From Paralithodes platypus (Eukaryota > Arthropoda > Malacostraca > Decapoda > Lithodidae), in contig CM064552.1 in NCBI GenBank assembly GCA_032716605.1, positions 120,921-184,920 on the forward strand: a DNA stretch of 64,000 nucleotides, given 5' to 3'. Of the stretch, positions 1 through 13,611 are shown piece after piece. Numbering within the stretch: the stretch's first letter is position 1; each line of letters starts with the position of its first letter. The translations under genes and the position numbers were made by a program. The notes beneath the pieces are model-generated. The model was not told where the DNA came from. It saw nothing but the letters and a program-made list of their open reading frames with translations, and made no database searches.

Positions 1-2599
<2,599 letters not shown>

Positions 2600-2600
<1 letters not shown>

Positions 2601-3276
2601 ATAATACTTGCGGCCTATGCTTGATTGTGATTTTGTGATTTTGTGTGCAAGTAGGCCGCTGCCCATGCCCAATGAACATGATGGTGGTAACGTGGTTGGT
2701 GGTGGCAGTGTGACATACGGGTCTGCTTGGGCCTAAGGACCATTCATTTACAATGGGCGAGAGGTGAAAATTTCCTCAGCTACCATTACCACCATCGCAA
2801 ACGGAAACGGGGTGACAGTGGCAGCATGGTGAATGTTGTCAATTAGTGACCATGTAGGATCTCTAATACCTATAGAGATCATTTACAGTTGACCACGTGA
2901 TTTGTTTCTTGTCGTGATCTTATGTATAAAAGTACAATAGTATGAATGAATTGCGAATGTGGTTTCTTTTAATTATCAGTTGACTAGTCAGATGAGTTAA
3001 CCACTGCATAAGAAAATGCACTCGTTATTCAACCATGCGAATTATATACCGGTAATATATCTATATATAAGATCACGGAGATAAACAGAAAATAGGCTAT
3101 GTGGGTAGGCTAACTGTACCATTAAATTAATCCATTCAGTGTTAAGGTGCCTTTCTTCATGTTATTCTGGCTACCATTAGGCTATAGGCCTACAATTTTA
3201 TTTGGCTTAGTAAAGATCTGTGCTGTGAGAGATAGGGGCTAGGCCTAATTGAGATAGTGAGTACGGTAGGCTACAG
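2600..3276. other. No gene seen; short inverted GGTGG/CCACC segment
   Basis: The stretch holds a G/T-rich segment with the word GATGGTGGTAA near 2680 and its complement TTACCACCATC near 2785, which could form an imperfect hairpin of about 115 bp. Nothing else is recognisable. Confidence 0.3.
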
Positions 3277-3456
3277 TACTCTATTCGATCCCTAAAAGAG
3301 TAATAAAGGTAATATTTCTACCATTTAGGAAAGGCCAGCCAGGGAATAGGTGTGGAAATTTACAGCCCAAATTTTGCTCAAGCCCTTATTGAACTATAGA
3401 GATTAGGGTTCACGAATCACGATATCTGGACTACTTATTTGGAACAGGGTATAGTG
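3277..3456 (-). mobile_element. Family E MITE, partial
   Basis: The copy shares the family E core (TCTACCATTT, CAGCCAGGGAATAGGTGTGG, TTACAGCCCAAATTT) with copies near 8 kb, 20.9 kb, 25.8 kb and 37.5 kb. The right end GAACAGGGTATAGT matches the family terminus. The left part is deleted relative to the 25754 copy. Confidence 0.65.
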
Positions 3457-4074
3457 GACTTTCAAAGATTTGAGTCTTAGTCCGTTTCTGTTAAGTGTAT
3501 AGGCCTAACTGTGTTTTGAACGAATCTGAAGTTCATTTATCTTGCAAACTAGGGTGGATTTGGGTTAGAGTGCCGGTAAGTTAGAATAAGGGGAAATTAG
3601 AAGTGATTAGCCAATGCGATACAGCATATTCGTTCAAAACATATCAATATTCATTATACAACTTCAAAACACTATCAATTTCAAAACTTTTGCGAAGCCA
3701 CTTGTAACCATGTACAAATAATCCAGACTTATCCAGTTCACCAATTTATCTATCAATAGTTTGTACCCTTAGGGCGGCGGCTAAAGGACCTAGCTTAGGG
3801 TTAGTGATAATCTTTCTTATGAAACGGTACTCAATAGATATCAAATAAACATATTCGTATATTGTAAAATCAAAATATACCTAGGCTATAATATGTATGG
3901 TACCGTACTGAACCGAAAAAAGACAAACAAAAGAAAAACAAAGAAAAGAACAGAACAACGAGGTCAGCTATGCCACCGGGTATGGGAGGCCTATCAGGGG
4001 CACTCTGGTCCGCATTCTTATACCTGAGATAAGGTATTTCCTCCCTCTGTCAGTGACTGTCACCAACCACCAAT

Positions 4075-4495
4075 CAAACTCTCCACACCATCAACTACCC
4101 TCCATCCATCCACACACAGACAGACCCCCCCCCCCCTCCTCTCTCTCTCTCTACCACACACACACACACACTACCCAGTAACCCTACCCCAAGCTCCACA
4201 CACACACTCTCTCTCTCTCCCAAAATCCCAATACCCTCCCTCCACACAGATAGGCTACTCTAGCTCACACACACCACCACATTCTCAACATACATACCAC
4301 TCATCAACACACACACACAACGCACACAGCACGGCCTTTACCATCCCTCCATAGTCCATACGCACATACACCACCACCTTTTACCATCCATCCATCCACA
4401 CACACACACACACCACCACCACCATCTTTGCCATTCCCTCCACACTCACAACCCTTTACAAATTCCTCTACACACACACACACAAAGGGCATGCC
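4075..4495. repeat. CA/CT-rich low-complexity tract
   Basis: The + strand is almost free of G and is built from CA, CT, CCAT and C-run segments, including a C-run near 4126-4137 and (CA) runs near 4155, 4400 and 4473. It is cryptically simple sequence, not coding. Confidence 0.85.
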
Positions 4496-5014
4496 ATAGA
4501 AACTTCGGATCTTGCTAAATAGGATCTCACTCCACAGAAATACCATAATTAATCAATAAGTACGAATGGAAGTCACTATTCGATTAAATGTGCGGTTATG
4601 TACCACCTATGGCTTCAAAAGAGTGTAACATCACTAAACAGCGTTACAGCTGTCAAATCTGGCGCGTTGACATCTCCCCGAAATCCCCAATACCTGACCT
4701 GCCCATCCCATTTTCTGGGACCTGCCGCCTGGAGTTTTCAGAAAGTTAAGACTAGCAGCTAATTTTCTTTGCTTAAATAGTTACACGAGAGCTCTTTTAG
4801 CAACATTCGATAATACTATCAGCGGTTATTTTAAACGACACTACTGCAGCGTTATGAGAAACAATTTATGAGGGAAAATAGGCACCATTAGATTCGCCAT
4901 ATTGTTCTCCATATAGGCTAGTCCGCATGGAGGATTTTCGTTATCGACAAATTGAAAAAATACCCACTTCAAAGACAAATCCACCAAAAATCTAAGTCAA
5001 AGAAGGTCAAACAT

Positions 5015-5094
5015 CGGGGGTGTGGGAGCGGCAGTCCCCACCCATAATACTAGGATAGGTTAGGTAAGGTGGTTAGGTTAGGCTAATATCCTTT
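5015..5094 (+). repeat. G-rich hairpin followed by TTAGG-type units, copy 1
   Basis: A GGGGG...CGGCAGTCCCC stem-loop-like segment is followed by GGTTAGG words, two of them in tandem at 5072-5084. The same arrangement recurs at 5852-5911, so the two parts appear to belong to one dispersed element. TTAGG is the usual arthropod telomere unit, but the tract is far too short and irregular to be a telomere. Confidence 0.6.
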
Positions 5095-5285
5095 CAAAGG
5101 GGTATAGTAAACACTAGAATAGCCTATACCCGGTCAGAGGTAAGTCCTGCTGTAGTCTCCTTGAATGCTACCCTATCAGCGACTTCATGTAGCAATTTGT
5201 GAATTATTTGTGCCTGAGTTAGGCTATATATTGATTATAGCTCAGTGGTGCATGGATATCGGCGATTAGGCCTAGAGGGCTTAAT

Positions 5286-5289
5286 TATG

Positions 5290-5363
<74 letters not shown>
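5286..5363. repeat. (AT)n microsatellite
   Basis: About 38 uninterrupted TA units. Confidence 0.97.
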
Positions 5364-5365
<2 letters not shown>

Positions 5366-5851
5366 CTATACTATGATGCACGTAGGCTAATTTTATGATA
5401 ACCAAAGATTAAGAAAGTATGTTAGGTTTCGAGATATTGCTGGTTAAACTAGTAGGCCTAGGCTATACTGTGGTGAAATTTGATAGGCCCTATATTAGGT
5501 CTGCATACATATATAACATGTTAGAAGCAAAGCATTCCTGGAAGGGCTAAAAGAAAAAAAAATACATAGAAACAAAAAACTACAAATAGGCTATGCATAA
5601 GCTTTACTGGACAAACTGGATTTTAGGTCACGTATGGGATATAATGTTCTAAATGTATACTATAGCTTTGTATTAGAGTATTAGTCACCACAATATATGT
5701 CTTTACCGCTGCAGATTAAATTATTTTTCCTTATACTTTGTGGGTTAAATAAGGGTGATGGCGGCCATCTTGGATCAGCTGAGAACTAAAAAAAAAAATT
5801 GTTTTACCGTAGTTTTAGTATTGTGTCGTATTCTATATCAATACTAACCCT

Positions 5852-5911
5852 GCGGGGGTCTGGGGGCGGCAGCCCCCAGGTTAGGTTAGGTTGTTAGGTT
5901 AGGGTAATGAC
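5852..5911 (+). repeat. G-rich hairpin followed by TTAGG-type units, copy 2
   Basis: CTGGGGGC-GGCA-GCCCCCAG forms a perfect 8-bp stem (5859-5878), followed at once by GGTTAGGTTAGGTTGTTAGG. Copy 1 lies at 5015-5094. Confidence 0.65.
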
Positions 5912-6828
5912 AAAATATGGTTTTAGGGGGCATGTTTTAATATTGCAAAATAATGCGTAAATATGAATTTCCAGAAGGAAAAACACCTTAAAACACACTA
6001 ATCAATGAAGAAACTGATGAGAAAAAGGATTATAATGCAAAAAACACATACGTGACCTAAAATCCAATTTGACCGCTTTACTTTAGCCTAGTTACTAGTA
6101 GGACAAGAGAAATAACCAATTACCCACATGCCATAATACGGTGTTATAATAACGGACACAAGTTTCCATCCAATCTGGAAGTAATTACTTCCTGTCAGAA
6201 CTAGGCCCTAGGCCTATCGTGGTAGGACTATTACTCTAGGCTAACAAAAAAAAATGTGTTCAAGCAAGAAGGCTACTGCATAATCTATCTCTTTAAGCAA
6301 TTACAGCATTGTGATAACAAGAACAATAAGCCTTTTGCATCCATCAGCCTATGGTACTAGGCCTAGCCTATGCCTATTAGCCTAGGCCTAACCTCAAAGT
6401 CCATTCCTACTCTCGCAGCATCCATGCGTGGAATAATCTGTCCATCGTGTTGAGTCTGTCCTACTCTTGACACTTTCAAAGCAATGGTCTTCAAACATAT
6501 CCGTAGGCCCTAATCCAAATAATGTTCATAGTAACCATATGTGACATGTCTATCCTTTGAATTACCCTGCAGAACCCCTCGCATACTACACTGCCCGAGA
6601 GCAGCCCTCTGTGGGTCCCTAAGCTAAAGATTACAGTGGACGTGCCCATCCTACCTACCTGTTTAGTTTGGACACGAGGGGTGAATCTCCAATCCCCCCG
6701 ATTCCACTCTGTTATCTCGTAATTCTTGGGCTCCCTGATGCACTTGTCCGCACTACCACCACATTCCTCCGCACTCACTATCACATACAGCTCATTTTCA
6801 TCTCGCCGAGATTGGTTTTCAGGTAGAC

Positions 6829-6951
6829 ATGGCTAAGAGCATCACTATTTCCATGGAAGAGTACACGCACACACACCCACTCGTCAAGATGGTTTTGACC
6901 CCACTGAAATTCCTCTCTGAGTTTTGGTCCGATACCTTCAGGCTGCGCTAA
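6829..6951 (+). CDS. Short ORF of 40 codons, unrecognised, low support
   Basis: The frame starts MAKSITISMEEY and ends SDTFRLR before TAA. It is preceded by TTGGTTTTCAG at 6812-6822, which resembles a splice acceptor, and the ATG context is fair (GACATGG). I recognise no domain. No partner exon was identified. It could equally be the start of the decayed retroelement sequence that seems to occupy about 7.1-7.7 kb, or a chance frame. The opposite strand carries a similarly unexplained open frame at 6491-6784. Confidence 0.15.
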   Translation: MAKSITISMEEYTHTHPLVKMVLTPLKFLSEFWSDTFRLR

Positions 6952-7099
6952 GGAGATTGCCAGCGAGTTCCTTTTTACTTAAACATTGAGTATTTTATAT
7001 AGTAAGCTGTTGAGTATATTAGCTGTTATATATTAATTGTATGCATTTATAGGTTTAGTATTTCAGTTATTTGTTAAGGTTTATGTGACTTAGAGGGTA

Positions 7100-7690
7100 A
7101 TATATTGGATTTATTATTAAGAAAGATGCACCTGGCCTCTATCTCTCCCTCCCTCACTACCACTCCCAAGCCCCCTCAACGCACCTGCCCGCTATGTTAC
7201 CAAAAGCTTATAAACTTTCATATTAAACACATTCCCTACACTCACATCTCCAAATATACTCACGAAGGACATTTAAGGATATCGTAGCGGACTCAATGAC
7301 GATTCCAACAAGCTGAAATGGATGATCTAGAGGCGGCTAATAAAGGTTATCGAGTGTGATGGGTGGCGTGAGGTGTGTGTGTCCTAGAATACCGCTGTGT
7401 TGAGTGTATTCTGTGCGTTCATTCATTCCCCGGCACGGTATCATTAACACAGACAACAACAATAACAACAACAACAACAACAACCAGAATGAAGATGACT
7501 GTACAGTCACTCATACCAATTTGTGGACCTCACCTATTTCTATTATGGACCGTTTTGGCGAGGTCAGTCATAATAGTGTTAGTGAGCTGGGCTTATAATT
7601 AGGCCTTATAATTAGGGTTAGGTTTGAGAGGGATCTGCCTTGTGTGGGCCAATCGGCTTTCTGCAGACTCCCATTTTCTTATGTTCTTAT
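7100..7690 (+). mobile_element. Possible LINE 3' remnant with TTATGTTC-type end
   Basis: The stretch ends in GGGCCAATCGGCTTTCTGCAG followed by CTTATGTTCTTAT. From memory this resembles 3' ends of CR1-like LINEs in arthropods, which finish in a short tandem word. Upstream is a Cys/His-rich frame (CPLCYQKL...H...H, near 7190) and an (AAC)n tract at 7452-7484. No reverse transcriptase motif was found, so the call is tentative. Confidence 0.3.
7452..7484. repeat. (AAC)n microsatellite
   Basis: About ten AAC/ACA units with one interruption; in frame it reads poly-Asn or poly-Thr. Confidence 0.9.
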
Positions 7691-7990
7691 ATCTATGGAA
7701 ACGAATTTATGAGCATACTATTCAATACATCAACTACAAAGCTATATTATACTATTAATTGACAAGCAAGTTCCATTTAAAAATCAATCCAGATAGTTAT
7801 AATAGCATTCAGAAACACGTAAGGGGTCCACGAATTCTTATAAGTGATTGTACGACACAGGGAGGATATCAACGGCCTCGGAAATAATTGAGGACTAATA
7901 TTGATTTCATATCTAAGTAGAAATTATGCATCTTTATTCATATTGGTTTAATACATAAAACTATAATAGCCAACATATGGAAAGTAGTAG

Positions 7991-8192
7991 CTATACCCTG
8001 TTTCAAGTAGGTAGGCCAAAAATCCCGACCCCAACATCTCATAGCTCAAAAAGGGCTAGAGCAAATGGACTGTAACTTTCCACACCTATTCCCTGGCTGA
8101 CCCTTCCCAAATGGTAGAAATATTAGCTAGAATACTCAAATCGTTTGGGAGTTATAGAGGTTAATGTTCAAGAGTTTGGGACAGGGCATAGT
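7991..8192 (+). mobile_element. Family E MITE
   Basis: It begins CTATACCCTGTTTC and ends GGGACAGGGCATAG, an inverted pair. The core AGCTCAAAAAGGGCTAGAGC, CACCTATTCCCTGGCTGAC and CCCAAATGGTAGAAAT matches other family E copies. No coding capacity. Confidence 0.75.
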
Positions 8193-8289
8193 GCTGCATA
8201 TTGAGGCCATTCAAAAATCCACATTAAAATGTTATTGTTTGATTATCCATGACAACAATAATTCTAGGCTTAATTCTTGATGATGATAG

Positions 8290-8676
8290 TTAAGGGAGCC
8301 CACCTCGCGTTTGTGTTCTCTATCTCTCCCTCTCTCTTTGGCTTGTATCCATTCGGCCCCATTCAGCCTACTTTTTAAGACGTTTACACCCACCCAGGTG
8401 TCAATATTTTCCTGGTGAGCGGTAGCGAGCCAGCATATATATATTTTTGTTTTGACAGCAAGCTAAATTTGTACATTTTTCGATAGAAAAATGCCTCCGG
8501 CGAAGCCAGATTTGTCCATACAATGCTGGCTCGCTATCGCTTGCCAGGAAGAAATCGACACCTGGATGGGGATAAACGTCTTAAAACAGTTGGCTGAATG
8601 GGGCCGAATGGATACAAGCCAGGGAAAGAGAGAAAAGAAGAGAAAGATCAAAACAAAAGCCGGTGACTCCCCTTAG
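8290..8676 (+). mobile_element. Family A palindromic TTAA MITE, copy 1
   Basis: The element is one long imperfect palindrome. The left arm reads GGCTTGTATCCATTCGGCCC then CAGGTGTCAATATTTTCCTGG then GCGAGCCAGCAT; the right arm repeats these words in reverse complement (about 150 bp each side). The left end follows TTAA (8290-8293). The right flank is TTAG (8673-8676), one substitution from TTAA. There is no ORF of note, so it must be non-autonomous. Confidence 0.85.
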
Positions 8677-8699
8677 TGACAAAAAAACATACGGGCACG

Positions 8700-9055
8700 C
8701 ATGTATACTCAAGACTCGGTTATACCGTGTGTGTGAGCACAATAGGTGTTGTTACAATTTTGAAAATGTTGTCCTAATCATGTGATTAATGGTTGGAAAA
8801 TAGGTTCAGGTGCTCACCGAGGTCATCCAAAAACTTACATATAGCCATCGAGGCCATCCAATAACAGGTAGAAATGGTAAGGATTTTTTAATGATGGGCC
8901 TACATTCCTGGCAAGAAATTTGGGTGGTCACTGTGGTACTCAAGCCATCGACCATTCAACAACCGGCGTCTGACACAATCACAACATCCTAAATTCAACA
9001 ACCAATCAGCAGCCAGTGTTTCGGGACAAGGAACAGGTGATGCACGGCCGGATCA
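8700..9055. other. No gene seen
   Basis: The stretch contains unique-looking AT-balanced sequence with two related words, GAGGTCATCCAA (8819) and GAGGCCATCCAA (8850). No feature could be supported. Confidence 0.3.
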
Positions 9056-9415
9056 AATAAACCCTGCTCACTTTTCTTAGCTGAATGGGGGCTGTCAGTG
9101 ATACTTTAACAAAAGTGTGCCTAGATGGCTTAAAGTAATATCTTCTTAACCAATTTGACCTGGGGAGTCCAAAAAGAGCCCTAGTTATTTTATAACATTG
9201 AAATTAAGCGACCTACAAACAATGCTCATATACTTAAATAATGAATTTCCCTCTATATTAATTAATTAAGAAGTTAGACAATTAATAATTACATTTTTTG
9301 GAATTCCCAGCTCAAAATACACATGATTAATATTTTCTATGGCCAATCTGGACATCTTGTAGAATATTTCTCTGAGAGCCCACATTCAGCTAAGTTTTGT
9401 GAGCAAGGTTTAGTA
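9056..9415. mobile_element. TIR element with 32-bp inverted ends (GCTCAC...AGCTGAATG)
   Basis: The left end reads TAAACCCTGCTCAC then TTTTCTTAGCTGAATG; the right end (9384-9415) is its reverse complement with few changes. The roughly 360-bp interior lacks coding capacity. The right terminal word GTGAGCAAGGTTTAGT recurs at 9555-9585 and 9675-9690, linking it to the neighbouring repeat. Confidence 0.7.
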
Positions 9416-9692
9416 CGATCTTTAATTGAGACTTCATTATGTTACCTATATGTGCTCATATTTAGTACACAATTTATGTCGGACTGAATGTGAGTATGTT
9501 TACGTAACAAAGTTTAGTCTCACTTTTACCTCGGACTAAACCCTGCTCACTTTATTTGTTTTGGTGAGCAAGGTTTAGTCCCTGCTTAAAGTGAGACTTC
9601 ATTATGTTACCTAAATGGGCTCACATTTAGTACACAATTCGTGTAGGACTGAATGTGAGCATTTTTTTTTTTGGTGAGCAAGGTTTAGTGCC
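9400..9692. repeat. Tandem hairpin repeat built on GTGAGCAAGGTTTAGT
   Basis: Two direct copies of a roughly 70-bp unit (9427-9495 and 9588-9658), each running from GAGACTTCATTATGTTACCT to ACTGAATGTGAG, alternate with inverted pairs of GCTCAC and GTGAGC words. The whole could fold into several stems. Confidence 0.65.
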
Positions 9693-9694
9693 CT

Positions 9695-9888
9695 TTTGGT
9701 GTCGATTTTTGCCTGGCAAGCGATAGCGAGCCTCTAATTTTAGAAGACAAAAAACGGCCTTCGGCCTGCAAATTTTTCTAACGAAAAATGTAAACATTTA
9801 TCTTGAAAGGGTGTCTAGGGGGTGTTTTTCTAAGCAAACTCAAAAATAAATTAATATATAGACAAAAAAACAAGCACTACCCCTTTAA
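9695..9888 (-). mobile_element. Family B TTAA MITE, one half
   Basis: It carries the family B core (TGGCAAGCGATAGCGAGCC, GGCCTTCGGCC, AAAAATGTAAACATTTATC) and ends CAAGCACTACCCCT before TTAA (9885-9888). The other half appears to be missing, apparently cut where the GTGAGC repeat abuts. Confidence 0.7.
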
Positions 9889-10110
9889 CTCCTATTTAAC
9901 TGTTTCAAGATCCGATTACGTGTTTTTTTGTTTTCTGGCTATTATTAGACGATTATATTCAGACTAGGAAGGGTATGTGGAAGTCAGAGGGTTAAGTGAG
10001 GTAGTCCTTACCCTTATTATTCCCACAGGTCCTTCCTAGACTATATAAAATCATCTAATGACAGCCAGAATATACTGTCAAAATGCGTCATAATCTTCAA
10101 AGGGTTAATC
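9889..10110. mobile_element. Family C TTAA MITE
   Basis: The core contains the inverted pair TATTAGACGATTATATTCAG / ATAAAATCATCTAATGACAG and ends CAAAGGGTTAA. It directly follows the family B half at the shared TTAA region. Confidence 0.65.
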
Positions 10111-10150
10111 GCTTTCACCATCTCAGTATTTATATTACCTCAATCAATAT

Positions 10151-10370
10151 CTAACCCCTTCACCACCATTACGTAACTGCCATCATATTCTGGTTACCAT
10201 TATATGATTTTCTTTAGTTTGTAATCTATCTATAAGACTCAAATGGGTAAAATACGATCTCAATAAACCCTCTTAGTAACATACCTGTAGGTCCTTCTTA
10301 AACTGCATACAATCATCTAATTGTATCCAGAATCAACGGTAAAGAGGCTTCTTGGTGCTGAAGGAGTTAA
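10151..10370. mobile_element. Family C TTAA MITE
   Basis: It starts CTAACCCCTTCACCACCATT and ends GGTGCTGAAGGAG-TTAA (10367-10370). The interior has CTCAATAAACCCTCTTAGTA and the paired ATTATATGATTTT / ACAATCATCTAAT words. It is closely related to the arms at 31940-32330. Confidence 0.75.
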
Positions 10371-10444
10371 TAAGGATGACTTAAGGAGAGGTTATTAGTG
10401 TGGTCCATACAACCTCATCAAGCTAAATAAAAAACAACAATATA

Positions 10445-10640
10445 CCGGTACTCCCTAGACCCCCCTTCAAGATAAATAGTGTATATTTTTTCAGTAGATA
10501 ATGTCCTGGTTCCTCCTTAATTACAGGCTCGCTACAGCCGGGACACTTTTCTACCCAAAAATGTACAAATTTATCTCGAAGTGGGGTCTTGAGGGTATTT
10601 TTTTCGAGCTTAGTGGAGGTCTATGGAGCAAACTATAGAA
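10445..10640 (-). mobile_element. Family B MITE fragment
   Basis: Family B words CTCCCTAGACCCCCCTTC, GATAATGTCCTGG, ACAGGCTCGCTA and AAAATGTACAAATTTATCTC are present, with GGAGGTCTATGGAGCAAACT at the right. Ends are degraded. Confidence 0.6.
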
Positions 10641-10814
10641 ACAACCCTCGTATCCTGATAGGGTTAAGAATATGCATGTTTAGTTATATGTTCCTCAATG
10701 TATTCTGTTGGTCAATGTTTGTTAATTATAAGAGGAGCTGAAATGTATATGAATTTAATACACTATATAATATTAAATTGTTATTATTTCCATATACATG
10801 TTTTATATATCATA

Positions 10815-11296
10815 TTAGCCCTCGGTTTCCGGTTGGGCTTTGAGGAGCCCATAACAAACTAGGGCCTGGCACCCGGATGGGCTCATGAGCACCATAAGCT
10901 TGAAAGCCTATTAAGCTTGTTTTGAAAGCCGTGCATCCGACGCATGTCAACACAGCCGGTCGGAGCGACGCGCACCTTCGAAAACAAGGAGAAGTCCGAC
11001 TTTTGTTGTTATTGTTTTGGAGAACAAGAACAAGTCTTTGTTATTGTCTGTTATTGCTAACATCGCATCGAAACTCTCTGCACGGAAATCGTCATCATAA
11101 CTGAACCAGTTGATCTAGAGAGCTTTACTCAATGCCAGTCTACAGATACAAAACAGGGCTACGTTTTGAGATGTGTATGAATTCTCTAGCAGTTAAAATA
11201 ACAAAGATAGGGCTAGCCTATTATGAAAATATTTTGCCAGATCCCCCGGGTTTCAGGGCTATCCTATAGAAGGCGAGACCGGTCTGTGAGGGTTAA
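10815..11296 (-). mobile_element. Family D GC-rich TTAA element, copy 1
   Basis: It is bounded by TTAG (one change from TTAA) with CCCTCGG inside and by GTGAGGG-TTAA at 11293-11296. Words such as CGCATGTCAACACAGCC, CCTATTAAGCTTG, ATCGCATCGAAACTCTCTGC, AATCGTCATCATAACTGAACCAG and TGCCAGTCTACAGAT occur in reverse complement in the element at 56225-56708. No transposase motif is visible. Confidence 0.75.
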
Positions 11297-11299
11297 TGT

Positions 11300-11915
11300 A
11301 TTAACCTGGGAATGGCGAGAACACTCTTAAGAGGTAAGGCCTAAAAAAAAACTTTTAAAAGGCCCCAGTAGCACTTAAAACAACAGAAATGTTATTTAAG
11401 TGAGATAATTCCTCTCCATACCTCCTATCACACCTCCACATGTGTCAAAATCCCCTCCTTGCCCCCTTTCCCCCCCCCCTTCAATTATCACCTACTTTCC
11501 CTCTTATTCCCTTATTTATTGGTTTATTTTCGTGCTAACATCTCCAAGCCGGTTCTAGGGTGTGGTCATGTGACTAGCGAGTGTGTTGGTGTGTTGCGTA
11601 AGGGAGAATGTGAGAGAGTAACTCAGTCAGGTTTCAGGCCTCGAGAGGAGAAGGTGTACGTGCCGCCTGCCTAACATTTCATGAATGACTGGTCGGCAAT
11701 AATTCACGATTTTGACCATCTAAACACTATTCCCACTTGTTTTATTGTCGCTACATGTTACTATCTTCATATTAAACGTAAAATAGGCACATATGAATAA
11801 GGAATAACAATATTTATCGCTAATATCGTCGCCCAGTTACATGGTGTCCACTACATACACCTCCACTTTAGAGGTTGAGTGTGCAATCTAAACGTTCAGT
11901 GGGAGAGAGCGAGAG
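11300..11915. other. No gene seen; C-rich patch
   Basis: A C/T-rich patch at 11450-11520 and a frame without recognisable domain (11459-11674) are present. Nothing else could be supported. Confidence 0.3.
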
Positions 11916-11917
11916 CG

Positions 11918-12146
<229 letters not shown>

Positions 12147-12556
12147 ATCCTATAAATGTTACCCCACTCAAGGCACACGTTTTCTTTTATGGGAGATTAG
12201 CAGAACGTTTTCTGTTATCGTACTTATTGTCAACTTTTATGGGATACTGAACTACGTTAAAATAGGAATTCAGAGGCTATCAATCTTTCTGGATTATTCA
12301 GCCATCACACAGTACGTCATGAGTAGCGTCAGGACTGGAGCCTCTTTTCGAGTACCGGTACCCTAGTCCCTTGATACTGAAGGTTAGACCTGCTGTATAT
12401 GATTTATGTATTTGAAGCATAACCTAATTTACACCATCAAAATAATGGGAATGAAAAGGTTAATTAAAGTATCTACCGATCATGCTCGTATAGATAACTC
12501 AGGGCCGCTACGACAAGATGAAAGACCTAATAAACAATCTAATTAACAATATTACC

Positions 12557-12680
12557 CAATTAACCCTTTTAAGATTAAGACGCATTTTGACAGTTTATTC
12601 TGGCCATCATTAGACGATTTCAGGAAGATCAGCTTAGGAAGGATGTTTGAGAAGTAATACGGTAGAGTGTCAATTAACCC
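12557..12680. mobile_element. Family C MITE fragment
   Basis: It begins TTAACCCTTTTAAGATTAAG and holds TTTATTCTGGCCATCATTAG-ACGATTT. A second TTAACCCTCTGACGTCC word at 12674 is a possible new family C terminus truncated by the LINE tail that follows. Confidence 0.55.
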
Positions 12681-12692
12681 TCTGACGTCCAA

Positions 12693-12906
12693 AACTCTGG
12701 AACTCTGGAACTCTCTCCCAGAATCAGTCTTTCCCTCTTCCTATGACTTAAATTGCTTCAAACTCCGTGTGTCCAGGCATTTTGGCTCGAACGTCCCTTG
12801 ATTTTGGCCCTGTCACTCTTTCAACTATGGGGGAGGCACTCGCTATAGGCAGTTATGCCTTTTGCCTCCCTCAATCACATAGAAAAAAAAAAAAAAAAAA
12901 AAAAAA
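12693..12906 (+). mobile_element. 3' tail of a Jockey-like LINE with poly(A)
   Basis: The end of the reverse transcriptase ORF (reading WNSLPESVFPSSYDLNCFKL) stops at TGA 12799-12801. A short 3' UTR with GGGGGAGGCACTCGCTATAG and TTTTGCCTCCCTCAATCAC follows, then 24 A. The same tail occurs on the opposite strand at 44533-45605, and a relic lies near 49800. Severely 5'-truncated. Confidence 0.85.
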
Positions 12907-12998
12907 CTTCCCAATCTAAATATCGTCTAATAATAGCCAGAATAACCAAAACAAATACACAATTGCATATGGAAAGTGTTATCATGCTCCGGTTCCAT

Positions 12999-13252
12999 GT
13001 CAGTTGAACCAGTGCCACTTCAACCAGTGCCACTTTAACCAGTGCTAACTCAACCAGTGGCCACTTCAACCAGTTACCATTTCAACTAGTGACCATTTTA
13101 ACCAGTAACCTAACCTAACTAAACTAAACTAAACTAACCTAACCTAACCTAACCTAACCTACTGGTTAAAATGGTCACTGGTTGAAGTGGCCACTGGTTG
13201 AGTTAGCACTGGTTAAAGTGGCACTGGTTGAAGTGGCACTGGTTCAACTGAC
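12999..13252. mobile_element. Foldback element with CCTAA-rich loop
   Basis: The left arm (12999-13107) and right arm (13160-13252) are reverse complements and match essentially throughout, except for one extra 16-bp unit in the left arm. Each arm is itself tandem, built of about six 15-17-bp units of the type AACCAGTGCCACTTC. The 52-bp loop is (CCTAA)n with a variant CTAAA stretch, that is TTAGG telomere-type on the other strand. No coding capacity. Confidence 0.9.
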
Positions 13253-13303
13253 CTGTCACCTCGTGGCTCCTAGTCCACAACAACAAAAGTTGACTTACAC
13301 CAT

Positions 13304-13575
13304 TTAAGGGGACAGTGGTTATTCTGTTTGGGTCTATTTATATATATTCATTTATAGCTTCATCGCTACACCTTCAAGCGAAAAACAAATCACTCCCTAG
13401 ACCCCCCTTCAAGATAAATTTGGCACAAAAGGTCTTGGAATTGATAAAGAAAGGGGACGAAAAGTTTTAAAATCGACAAACTAATGGGGAGGACGTCTTA
13501 AAATATGAAAACTAATGGGGATAAACATGAGGGAGAAGGGGGTCTACAACCCCCCCTCCCCCCCCCCTGAAAGCT
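13304..13575 (-). mobile_element. Family B TTAA MITE, internally deleted
   Basis: It starts TTAAGGGGACAGTGG at 13304 and carries CTCCCTAGACCCCCCTTC, GATAAATTTGGCACAAAAGG, AAACTAATGGGGAGGACGTC and AAACATGAGGGAGAAGGGGG. The central palindrome (GGCGAGCGATAGCGAGCC) is missing. The right end merges into a C-run. Confidence 0.65.
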
Positions 13576-13611
13576 AATACGTTATATAATACCCAGTTAT
13601 AACTTATATTT

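Noticed and set aside
5015..5911. True telomere or subtelomere
   Set aside because: TTAGG tracts are only a few irregular units and lie inside long non-telomeric sequence.
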